Shown one piece after another: positions 1 through 5,440 of a stretch of DNA of 5,627 bases. Numbering within the stretch: position 1 is the stretch's first letter; each line of letters opens with the position of its first letter. Source of the DNA: UPXZ01 sp964498765 (GTDB lineage: Bacteria > Bacteroidota > Bacteroidia > Bacteroidales > Paludibacteraceae); the NCBI GenBank assembly GCA_964498765.1, contig CAZCIU010000109.1:1-5627 (forward strand), in the 5' to 3' direction. The notes under the pieces are model-generated. The model was not told the DNA's origin. It did not search any database and was given only the letters and a program-made list of their open reading frames with translations. The translations under genes were made by a program, and so were the position numbers.

Positions 1-44
1 TGTTGTTTAACGTATTTTTCCGAGTATCAGTTTCAGATTTTATC
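1..44. other. Window edge with no recognisable feature
   Basis: This AT-rich stretch lies beyond the terminator of the oxoamine synthase gene. I see no start codon with a coding frame, RNA gene or repeat in it. It may be intergenic or the end of a gene outside the window. Confidence 0.4.
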
Positions 45-94
45 TAAAAAATTTAAACCTGCTTTGCGACAAAAAATAATCGAAAAGCAGGTTT
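45..94 (-). terminator. Rho-independent terminator of the oxoamine synthase gene
   Basis: The 11-base arms at 55-65 and 84-94 are perfectly complementary (AAACCTGCTTT and AAAGCAGGTTT). Past one mismatch, three more inner pairs are possible (67-69 with 80-82). Read on the minus strand, the hairpin begins 10 bases after the stop codon and is followed, after a few bases, by a T-run (A-run at 46-51 on the plus strand). No comparable T-run follows on the plus strand, so it serves the minus-strand gene. Confidence 0.85.
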
Positions 95-104
95 AGTAAG
101 GAGT

Positions 105-1367
105 TTAGCGCAATGCTTTGGATTGCATTTCGTCCGAAATATATTTTCCGGCTTCCAGATTTGTTTTGATTTTTTTGAAAACTTCGATGGTTTCTTCCAC
201 TTCTTTCATGGTGTGCGAAGCAGTCGGGATAAGGCGAAGCATCAACACATCTTTCGGAACCACCGGATAAACCACGATGGAACAGAAAATATTGTGGTTT
301 TCGCGCAGGTCGATAACGATATTAGTTCCTTCCGGCACCGAACCGCTGAAATAAACAGGCGTAACCGGCGATTCTGTGTTTCCGATGTTGAAACCTTCTT
401 TAACCAAACCGTCTTGCAGAGCTTTTGCCACTTTCCAAAGATTTTCTTTGATTTCGGGCTGATTTTGAAGAATGTCCAAACGTTTTAATGCACCAACAAC
501 CATCGGCATTGGCAGTGATTTAGCGAAAATTTGGGAACGCATATTGTATTTCAGCGAATCCACAATAGCTTTGTCGGATGCTACGAATGCTCCAATTCCG
601 GCCATAGATTTAGCAAATGTTGCGAAATAAATATCCACTTCATCCATCAAATCAAAATGCTCGCTTGCTCCTGCACCGGTCGTTCCCATAGTTCCAAAGC
701 CGTGTGCATCGTCAATCATCAGACGGAATTTGTATTTTTTCTTCAATTCAACCAATCCTGGTATATTTCCCAAATCACCCGACATTCCGAACACACCTTC
801 GGTAATCAACAGGATACCTCCGTTGTTTTCTTCAGCTTGTTTTGTAGCAAAACGAAGCATTTTATCGGCACGCTCCATGTCGTTGTGTGGGAAAACGAAG
901 CTTTTTCCGCCTTTGGCTTTATGAAGGAAAATTCCGTCCATGATACAAGCGTGCGACTCCGAATCGTACACAATAACATCGTTGCGAGTACACAGCGAAT
1001 CGATAATGGAAACCATACCCTGATAACCGTAATTTAGCAAGTAAGCCGATTCTTTTTTCTCGAATTTAGCAAGGCGATCTTCCAGTTCGCGGTGATATTT
1101 TGTCTGTCCGGACATCATTCTGGCACCCATCGGATAAGCCATTCCCCACTGTGCAGCAGCCTCAGCATCGGCTTTGCGCACTTCCGGATGATTGGCAAGT
1201 CCCAGGTAATTATTCAAACTCCAGGTAATAACTTCGCGTCCCAAGAACTTCATTCTCGGTGCGATTTCTCCTTCTAATTCAGGAAACATAAAATACCCTT
1301 CCGCTTTTTTGCGATATTGCTCCAGCGGACCTTCCATGCCTTTCAGACGATCAAAAATGTCTAACAT
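105..1367 (-). CDS. PLP-dependent alpha-oxoamine synthase (serine palmitoyltransferase / KBL / AONS superfamily)
   Basis: This 420-residue fold-type I PLP enzyme belongs to the family that joins an amino acid to an acyl thioester with loss of CO2 (serine palmitoyltransferase, glycine C-acetyltransferase, 8-amino-7-oxononanoate synthase). Visible motifs are NNYLGLANHP near 52-61, SESHACIMDG (136-145) with the PLP-stacking His139, TEGVFGMSGD (189-198), IDDAHGFGTMG (218-228) with the cofactor-binding Asp and His222, and TFAKSMAGIG (250-259) with the Schiff-base Lys253. Near the C-terminus, PVVPK and the SHT of TASHT match the family. Full length is slightly longer than the usual ~400. The N-terminal motif (GYFMFPELEGEI) differs from classical Bacteroides serine palmitoyltransferase. 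The substrate is therefore open: serine (sphingolipids), cysteate (sulfonolipids), glycine or another amino acid. The superfamily is certain and the exact reaction is not. ATG at 1367 is the natural start; no Shine-Dalgarno is seen. It is monocistronic, with its own terminator. Confidence 0.9.
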   Translation of the reverse strand: MLDIFDRLKGMEGPLEQYRKKAEGYFMFPELEGEIAPRMKFLGREVITWSLNNYLGLANHPEVRKADAEAAAQWGMAYPMGARMMSGQTKYHRELEDRLAKFEKKESAYLLNYGYQGMVSIIDSLCTRNDVIVYDSESHACIMDGIFLHKAKGGKSFVFPHNDMERADKMLRFATKQAEENNGGILLITEGVFGMSGDLGNIPGLVELKKKYKFRLMIDDAHGFGTMGTTGAGASEHFDLMDEVDIYFATFAKSMAGIGAFVASDKAIVDSLKYNMRSQIFAKSLPMPMVVGALKRLDILQNQPEIKENLWKVAKALQDGLVKEGFNIGNTESPVTPVYFSGSVPEGTNIVIDLRENHNIFCSIVVYPVVPKDVLMLRLIPTASHTMKEVEETIEVFKKIKTNLEAGKYISDEMQSKALR

Positions 1368-1411
1368 AAGTTTTTTATTATATGATTATTATAGTTTTTA
1401 AGTAAAGAAAT

Positions 1412-1419
1412 CAAATTTA
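1412..1419 (-). promoter_or_regulatory. Candidate -7 element for the oxoamine synthase gene
   Basis: On the minus strand this reads TAAATTTG, an exact match to the Bacteroidota -7 consensus TAnnTTTG, and would give a leader of roughly 40 bases. No TTTG lies at the expected 19-21 bp spacing upstream. A second match, TATTTTTG, at 1445-1452 is an alternative. The region is AT-rich, so chance matches are possible. Confidence 0.35.
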
Positions 1420-1546
1420 TGACAGATTTATTTAATCCATTCTACAAAAATAGTGTTTCTTTCCGAATTTTGAAAAAATCGAAAGGATTTAAATTGATTG
1501 GAAATTCATTTATAGTAATGAAGTGCAGCATTTTGACCATTCGCTC

Positions 1547-1598
1547 GGAATGTATTTATTAAACAAACATTCCCTTCCAAGTTTTTAGTTTGAAGGGA
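1547..1598. repeat. Two overlapping inverted repeats sharing a central arm
   Basis: GGAATGT (1547-1553) pairs with ACATTCC (1567-1573). TCCCTTC (1571-1577) pairs with GAAGGGA (1592-1598). The central segment 1567-1577 belongs to both, so the two hairpins are mutually exclusive. They sit between the tRNA-His terminator and the oxoamine synthase gene, in a 250-bp stretch with no gene. No coding frame or known RNA was recognised; the function is unknown. Confidence 0.5.
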
Positions 1599-1618
1599 TT
1601 TCTGTATTTTTGCAAAAT

Positions 1619-1649
1619 GAAAAAAGGAAGCTCAGCAATGAACTTCCTT
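1619..1649 (-). terminator. Rho-independent terminator of tRNA-His
   Basis: On the minus strand, arms 1649-1639 and 1634-1624 form an 11-bp stem with one G-U pair and a 4-base loop. A six-base U-run follows (A1620-1625 on the plus strand, partly shared with the stem base). It begins about 7 bases after the tRNA 3' end, so tRNA-His is a single-gene transcript and is not co-transcribed with the oxoamine synthase gene. Confidence 0.85.
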
Positions 1650-1656
1650 CTGCTTG

Positions 1657-1731
<75 letters not shown>

Positions 1732-1732
1732 A

Positions 1733-1740
1733 TAATTTTG
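1733..1740 (+). promoter_or_regulatory. Candidate -7 element for the AlkD-like gene
   Basis: TAATTTTG exactly fits TAnnTTTG and would give a leader of about 60 bases before the ATG at 1805. No TTTG stands at the proper spacing, because that position falls inside the tRNA-His gene. Its position abuts the divergent tRNA-His -7 box, so polymerase could not occupy both at once. Confidence 0.3.
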
Positions 1741-1746
1741 TGGGTG

Positions 1747-1778
1747 CAAAGATAATGCGGATTTTGGAATTATGCAAA
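1747..1778 (-). promoter_or_regulatory. Promoter of tRNA-His
   Basis: On the minus strand, TTTG (1778-1775) and TATCTTTG (1754-1747) are separated by 20 bp. This matches the Bacteroidota consensus TTTG-N19-21-TAnnTTTG. The -7 box ends 16 bases before the tRNA 5' end, a short leader usual for a tRNA gene. Confidence 0.8.
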
Positions 1779-1804
1779 TTTATTAGAAAAATTAAAAGGA
1801 TAAA

Positions 1805-2491
1805 ATGACTAAATTTTTTATTCAAAACGAAGAACTGGATAATAGAGTGAAAGAAATTCGATTTCGAATTTTCAACACCAAAAATGGCGTTGTGGTTGAT
1901 TCTATGCGTGAAAAAGGTATCATTTACAAACGAAACTTTGGAGTGGATCTTCCGAAATTGAAGGAAATGGCTCTTAGATACCAGCCAAATCACGACCTTG
2001 CGAAGCGACTTTGGTCACAACAAATAAGAGAAACGATGATTTTGGCAACTTTGCTGGAACCAATTGAGGATTTTACGGCGGAAGAAGCTGATAAGTGGAT
2101 GATGGACGTTTGTAATATCGAACTGACCGAGCAAATTTCCATGAATTTATTGGCAAAAATGGATTTTGCAGCGGAATTTGCATTGAAAAATATTCAATCA
2201 GAGGATTTTTGGAGAAAAATTACCGGATTTACACTTGCTGCAAGAATTTGGAAAAATTTTACTGAAAATCAAATTGACGAGATAATAAAATGTGCACTAA
2301 AAAACTCCAAAACAGAAGAATTTTTGCTTTACAAAACTGTGGCTGTTTCGCTGGGCAGACTGTGCAGGAGAGATGAAAAGACTGCTTCACGGATATTTTC
2401 AGCCGTAAAAGAATTCGAAAATTCAGACAAAAATTCTGAACGCTATATTTTCAACGAAATTAACAACGAAATATCTTTTTTGAATTTTTAA
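1805..2491 (+). CDS. AlkD-like HEAT-repeat protein (DNA alkylation repair family)
   Basis: This 228-residue protein is all-helical in character and resembles the short AlkD-like 'DNA alkylation repair' proteins common in Bacteroidota. Family-like stretches are SMREKG (33-38), NFGVDLPKLKEMA (44-56), HDLAKRLW (63-70), IRETMILATLLEP (74-86), the Trp98-Met-Met-Asp region, and EQISMNLL (109-116). Known AlkD glycosylases remove bulky or cationic alkylated bases without flipping them, using a Trp-xxx-Asp pair (Trp109 and Asp113 in Bacillus cereus AlkD). By eye the equivalent here is NIELTE (104-109), so Trp appears to be Ile105 and Asp to be Glu109. Catalysis is therefore doubtful; it may bind DNA or have another role. 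There is no signal peptide or membrane segment. ATG 1805 is supported by AAGGA at 1796-1800, the clearest Shine-Dalgarno in the window. It uses the CGG codon at Arg196. Confidence 0.8.
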   Translation: MTKFFIQNEELDNRVKEIRFRIFNTKNGVVVDSMREKGIIYKRNFGVDLPKLKEMALRYQPNHDLAKRLWSQQIRETMILATLLEPIEDFTAEEADKWMMDVCNIELTEQISMNLLAKMDFAAEFALKNIQSEDFWRKITGFTLAARIWKNFTENQIDEIIKCALKNSKTEEFLLYKTVAVSLGRLCRRDEKTASRIFSAVKEFENSDKNSERYIFNEINNEISFLNF

Positions 2492-2677
2492 TACATTAAG
2501 TCGTGTAAATGTAGTATTTTTGTTTGTTTTTTTGATTTCGATAATAACTGTTTGCTGGCTAAGCTGTAAGACGATGAAAATTTGTTCAAAAGAAAGATTT
2601 TGAGATAAATCTTTGAAAGATGAGGATAAATTTACAACACAAAAGCCGCTAAATTTAACTTTTTTAAGCTAAATCTA
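2492..2677 (+). other. Intergenic leader before the Fur-family gene
   Basis: This gap of about 186 bp has no gene. It holds a weak 6-bp hairpin (TACATT 2492-2497 with AATGTA 2508-2513) followed by a T-rich tract to about 2533, possibly a poor terminator for the AlkD-like gene. An exact TAnnTTTG match (TATTTTTG, 2515-2522) lacks a -33 partner. The palindrome and repeat downstream are listed separately. Confidence 0.45.
2593..2615 (+). promoter_or_regulatory. Palindrome overlapping a near-consensus -7 box: candidate operator/promoter of the Fur-family gene
   Basis: AAAGATTT (2593-2600) and AAATCTTT (2607-2614) are perfect inverted repeats around a 6-base centre, giving a 22-bp dyad. The right arm overlaps AATCTTTG (2608-2615), seven of eight positions of the preferred TATCTTTG. 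TTTG at 2581-2584 is upstream, but the 23-bp spacer is longer than usual. An AT-rich dyad over a promoter is what an autoregulating Fur/PerR-type protein would use, but it does not match the classical Fur or PerR box. Confidence 0.4.
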
Positions 2678-2678
2678 A
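2648..2678 (+). repeat. Direct repeat GCTAAATYTAA at the Fur-family start codon
   Basis: GCTAAATTTAA (2648-2658) and GCTAAATCTAA (2668-2678) differ at one base and start exactly 20 bp apart. The second copy ends at the A of the ATG. They may be chance in AT-rich DNA or a site on one face of the helix. Confidence 0.4.
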
Positions 2679-3130
2679 TGAAGGAAGATTATTCACTGGA
2701 AGCCGTAAGAGATATTTTTACTCAGTTTTTGGTAGAAAGAAAACATCGTAAGACACCCGAGCGATACGCCATTCTGGAGCGTATTTATTCTTATGATGGG
2801 CATTTCAATGCAGATATTCTTTACAATGCCATGAAGCAGGAGTACAGAGTAAGTCTTGCTACAATTTATAATACGCTAGAGCTCTTACTCGAGTGTCGAT
2901 TGATTGTAAAGCATCAATTTGGAGATCAGATTGCACAGTATGAAAAGACGTTTGGTTCGATGATACACAATCACTTGGTCTGCACCAAATGTGGAAAAGT
3001 AAAGGAATTTTCCGACAAAAAAATCCGTTCGGCAATCCAGAACAAAAGTTTTGTACATTTTGATGCTACGCACTACTCACTCTATCTCTACGGACTGTGC
3101 AGCAAGTGCAAAGCGGCAGAAAACAAGTAA
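2678..3130 (+). CDS. Fur-family metal-dependent transcriptional regulator
   Basis: At 150 residues this is the usual length for Fur/PerR/Zur repressors, which use metal binding to control DNA binding in the cytoplasm. An N-terminal winged helix (about 17-85) carries the recognition-helix motif SLATIYNTLELL (59-70). Two Cys pairs, CTKC (102-105) and CSKC (141-144), form the structural zinc site. Likely regulatory-metal ligands are His42, Glu89, His97 and His99, with Glu110 nearby. The family motif HHDH reads IHNH (96-99), losing the first His and the Asp that normally contribute to another Fur metal site. Glu at position 89, where PerR has Asp, favours a Fur-like rather than a classical PerR sensor, but the metal cannot be assigned by eye. 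purA follows 27 bp downstream on the same strand with no terminator, so co-transcription is likely. ATG 2678 has no Shine-Dalgarno. Confidence 0.93.
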   Translation: MKEDYSLEAVRDIFTQFLVERKHRKTPERYAILERIYSYDGHFNADILYNAMKQEYRVSLATIYNTLELLLECRLIVKHQFGDQIAQYEKTFGSMIHNHLVCTKCGKVKEFSDKKIRSAIQNKSFVHFDATHYSLYLYGLCSKCKAAENK

Positions 3131-3157
3131 ATTTTAAGCTATAAATTTCAATATTAA

Positions 3158-4432
3158 ATGAAGAAAGTAGATGTGCTATTAGGGCTCCAATGGGGCGATG
3201 AAGGTAAAGGAAAAGTGGTAGATGTGCTAACGCCCTCTTATGAGGTGGTAGCACGATTTCAGGGTGGACCCAATGCGGGACACACGCTGGAATTTGAAGG
3301 AAAAAAGTTTGTACTTCGCTCCATTCCATCCGGAATTTTTCAGGGAGATAAAGTAAATGTTATCGGAAATGGTGTGGTACTAAATCCTGCACTTTTCAAA
3401 GACGAAGTGGATGCTTTGGCTAAATCCGGTCACCCACTGACTGAGCGTTTGAGAATATCGAAAAAAGCACATTTAATTTTACCAACACACTGCTTGCTTG
3501 ATCAAGCTTATGAAACCGCCAAAGGTTCCGGAAAAATTGGAACAACCGGAAAAGGCATTGGCCCGACTTATACCGATAAAATCAGTCGAAATGGTCTGAG
3601 AGTTGGCGATATTCTGAATAATTTTGAAGAAAAATACAACAAAGCCAAGGCAAAACACCTTGAAATTCTTAAAAATTACGATTTAGAATATAATTTAGAA
3701 GAGCTTGAAGCGCAGTGGTTTGCCGGAGTTGAGGCTTTGAAGAAATTCGAATTTATTGATAGTGAGCATTATATTAATAATGCCTTAAAGAATGAAAAAT
3801 CTGTTTTGGCTGAAGGAGCGCAAGGCACAATGCTCGATGTGGATTTTGGATCTTATCCTTTCGTGACTTCGTCTAATACGGTTTGTGCAGGTTCGTGTAC
3901 TGGTTTGGGAATTGCTCCCGGCAAAATTGGCGAAGTTTTCGGAATTTTCAAAGCTTATTGCACCCGCGTAGGAAGCGGTCCATTCCCAACTGAACTATTT
4001 GATGCAGATGGCGACCGAATGCGTGACAAAGGATTTGAATATGGCTCTGTAACCGGTCGTCCACGCCGTTGTGGATGGGTGGATTTGGTTGCTTTGAAAT
4101 ATGCGATAATGGTCAATGGCGTCACACAACTGATCATGATGAAAGGTGACGTGCTTGACGAATTTGAAACAATTAAAGCGTGTGTTGCGTATAAAACTGC
4201 TGCCGGCGAAACGGAAGAATTACTTTACGATTTGGAAGAAGTGGTGGAACCTGTTTACGTAGAACTGCCCGGCTGGCAATGTGACCTGACAAAAATTCAG
4301 AGTGAAAATGAATTTCCGGAAGAGCTGAATGCTTATCTTGATTTCTTGGAAGACGAACTTGAAGTGCCAATCAAGGTGGTTTCTGTAGGGCCGGATCGCG
4401 ATCAGACCATTTTCAGACATCAGGAAGACTAA
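3158..4432 (+). CDS. purA: Adenylosuccinate synthetase
   Basis: This enzyme performs the first committed step from IMP to AMP: GTP-driven joining of aspartate to IMP, giving adenylosuccinate, GDP and phosphate in the cytosol. Its 424 residues match the usual 420-435. Signature elements are WGDEGKGK (12-19) with catalytic Asp14, GGPNAGHT (36-43) with catalytic His42, GTTGKGIGPTY (128-138), AEGAQGTMLD (218-227), VGSGPFPTEL (271-280), the IMP/aspartate loop SVTGRPRRCGW (297-307), KGDVLD (329-334, where many homologues have KLDVLD) and VGPDRDQTI (410-418). No key residue appears missing. It sits 27 bp behind the Fur-family gene and ends in a clear terminator, so a two-gene operon is inferred. No separate Bacteroidota-type promoter was seen in the short gap. 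Confidence 0.98.
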   Translation: MKKVDVLLGLQWGDEGKGKVVDVLTPSYEVVARFQGGPNAGHTLEFEGKKFVLRSIPSGIFQGDKVNVIGNGVVLNPALFKDEVDALAKSGHPLTERLRISKKAHLILPTHCLLDQAYETAKGSGKIGTTGKGIGPTYTDKISRNGLRVGDILNNFEEKYNKAKAKHLEILKNYDLEYNLEELEAQWFAGVEALKKFEFIDSEHYINNALKNEKSVLAEGAQGTMLDVDFGSYPFVTSSNTVCAGSCTGLGIAPGKIGEVFGIFKAYCTRVGSGPFPTELFDADGDRMRDKGFEYGSVTGRPRRCGWVDLVALKYAIMVNGVTQLIMMKGDVLDEFETIKACVAYKTAAGETEELLYDLEEVVEPVYVELPGWQCDLTKIQSENEFPEELNAYLDFLEDELEVPIKVVSVGPDRDQTIFRHQED

Positions 4433-4463
4433 GTAACAGAATTAGTTTTTACAAACAAATATA

Positions 4464-4498
4464 AAATGCTCGCTCAAACAAAGTGAGCATTTTTTTGT
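4464..4498 (+). terminator. Rho-independent terminator after purA
   Basis: Arms 4464-4474 and 4482-4492 form an 11-bp stem with one G-U pair around a 7-base loop, ending in a T-run (4490-4496). It closes the Fur-family/purA transcript 30 bases after the stop codon. Confidence 0.9.
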
Positions 4499-4502
4499 TT
4501 TT

Positions 4503-4539
4503 ATATCAAAGTCCAAATGAATGGCTTAAAATTTGATAT
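4503..4539 (+). repeat. Inverted repeat in the leader of the metallopeptidase gene
   Basis: ATATCAAA (4503-4510) and TTTGATAT (4532-4539) are perfect 8-bp inverted repeats with a 21-base centre, just after the purA terminator and ahead of the next start codon. No well-formed TTTG/TAnnTTTG pair was found here (TAAAATTTG has one base too many). It may be an operator, an RNA stem or chance. Confidence 0.4.
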
Positions 4540-4568
4540 CATAAAACTAAATATTTAAAACTATAACT

Positions 4569-5285
4569 ATGCCTGATTATTCTACAGCCGCAACTGCCGG
4601 CGTAAGCTATTTGCCATACATCCTGTTTGGTGTGGTGGCACTTTTGAGCTGGTTGGTTCAAATGAACTTCCAGTCGAAATTCAAAAAATATTCGAAAATA
4701 ATGATGACACACGGTATGACCGGAAGAGAAGTAGCTGAAAAAATGCTTCGCGACAACGGAATTACTGACGTGCAGGTGATTTCTACGCCCGGTCAACTTA
4801 CCGACCACTATAATCCGCAGAATAAAACTGTGAATTTAAGTGAAGTGGTTTACGCGACCAATAGTGTTGCGGCAGCAGCAGTTGCAGCGCATGAATGCGG
4901 ACACGCCATTCAGCACGCTACGGCTTACGGCCCACTTCAAATGCGCTCAAAACTTGTCCCTGTTGTGAGCTTAGCTTCCAAATGGGTTCAGTGGATTTTG
5001 TTAGCAGGAATTGTGATGCTGCAAGCATTTCCGGGATTGTTGCTTATTGGCATTATCCTTTTTGCCATGACAACTTTGTTTAGTATCGTAACTTTGCCCG
5101 TAGAAGTTAATGCTTCTCAACGCGCTTTGGCTTGGCTAAGCAATGCAGGCGTGACTAACAATGAAACAGATGGAGCCGCAAAAGGAGCTTTGAAAGCAGC
5201 TGCTTACACTTATTTTATTGCTGCACTAAGTTCATTAGCTACGTTATTTTATTACCTAATGATTTTCTTAAGCCGCAGGGATTAA
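4569..5285 (+). CDS. YugP-type neutral zinc metallopeptidase, membrane protein
   Basis: This 238-residue integral membrane protein matches the YugP / Zn_peptidase_2 family of zincin metallopeptidases. The zinc-binding HEXXH motif is HECGH (108-112), with His108 and His112 as ligands and Glu109 as the catalytic base. The likely third ligand is Glu179 in the conserved PVEVNAS (177-183). Hydrophobic segments are about 14-32, two closely spaced between 139 and 176, and 212-234, so the active site lies near the membrane. Family members of this length are usual, so it looks complete. Physiological substrates of the family are not known to me; a role in membrane-protein processing is inference. ATG 4569 is the only good start and lacks a Shine-Dalgarno. 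The upstream purA terminator suggests separate transcription, while tRNA-Arg downstream has its own promoter. Confidence 0.93.
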   Translation: MPDYSTAATAGVSYLPYILFGVVALLSWLVQMNFQSKFKKYSKIMMTHGMTGREVAEKMLRDNGITDVQVISTPGQLTDHYNPQNKTVNLSEVVYATNSVAAAAVAAHECGHAIQHATAYGPLQMRSKLVPVVSLASKWVQWILLAGIVMLQAFPGLLLIGIILFAMTTLFSIVTLPVEVNASQRALAWLSNAGVTNNETDGAAKGALKAAAYTYFIAALSSLATLFYYLMIFLSRRD

Positions 5286-5320
5286 TAGAAATTACGCTCT
5301 CACGAATAAAAAAATAATTG

Positions 5321-5328
5321 TATCTTTG
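5321..5328 (+). promoter_or_regulatory. -7 element of tRNA-Arg
   Basis: TATCTTTG matches the Bacteroidota -7 consensus and is identical to the tRNA-His -7 box. No clear TTTG lies 19-21 bp upstream, so the -33 part is weak. Transcription would start near 5333-5336, leaving a leader of about 25 bases before the mature tRNA. Confidence 0.7.
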
Positions 5329-5333
5329 CAGCC

Positions 5334-5356
5334 GAATTAGTTGAGGCTAATTCAAC
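5334..5356 (+). repeat. Hairpin in the tRNA-Arg precursor leader
   Basis: GAATTAG (5334-5340) and CTAATTC (5347-5353) form a perfect 7-bp stem with a 6-base loop, six bases ahead of the mature tRNA 5' end. A competing 5-bp stem uses GTTGA (5340-5344) with TCAAC (5352-5356). No T-run follows, so it is not an intrinsic terminator. Confidence 0.5.
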
Positions 5357-5359
5357 ATT

Positions 5360-5433
5360 GGCTCCGTAGTTCAGCTGTATAGAACGTCAGATTCCGGTTC
5401 TGAAGGTCGTGGGTTAGAATCCCGCCGGGGTCA
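5360..5433 (+). tRNA. tRNA-Arg (anticodon CCG) with U19-A56 in place of G19-C56
   Basis: A complete cloverleaf is present. Acceptor GGCTCCG/CGGGGTC has two G-U pairs and discriminator A73 (5433). D-stem GTTC/GAAC, anticodon stem TCAGA/TCTGA with loop TTCCGGT and anticodon CCG (5394-5396), and T-stem GTGGG/CCCGC follow. A20 (5379) and C35 agree with arginine identity. CCA is not encoded. It reads the rare CGG codon, used for example at Arg196 of the AlkD-like gene. The D-loop reads AGCTGTATA, so position 19 (5378) is U. The T-loop reads TTAGAAT, so position 56 (5416) is A. The two changes together keep a Watson-Crick elbow pair. G18, U55, U54-A58 and G15-C48 remain standard. It is probably functional, with a diverged pseudo-tRNA as the alternative. 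Confidence 0.93.
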
Positions 5434-5440
5434 CAAATAT

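Noticed and set aside
123..1037. Open frames on the plus strand opposite the oxoamine synthase (123-488, 531-1037)
   Set aside because: They lie wholly antisense to a well-supported gene, are rich in Phe, His and Cys as expected for antisense frames, and show no recognisable domain.
1605..1612. TATTTTTG, a plus-strand match to the -7 consensus
   Set aside because: There is no TTTG at a proper spacing, and transcription would run antisense through tRNA-His.
2492..2533. Weak hairpin plus T-rich tract as a terminator of the AlkD-like gene
   Set aside because: The stem is only 6 bp with two G-C pairs and a 10-base loop; the tract is interrupted by G. It is described only as part of the intergenic region.
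2574..2603. A 9-codon frame (ATG to TGA) in the Fur-family leader, considered as a leader peptide
   Set aside because: It is too short, has no Shine-Dalgarno, and shows no run of regulatory codons.
3955..4420. Minus-strand open frames inside purA
   Set aside because: They are shadows of a conserved full-length enzyme with no independent support.
4539..4808. An 89-codon minus-strand frame over the start of the metallopeptidase gene
   Set aside because: It is antisense to a gene with a clear HEXXH family signature and has no domain of its own.
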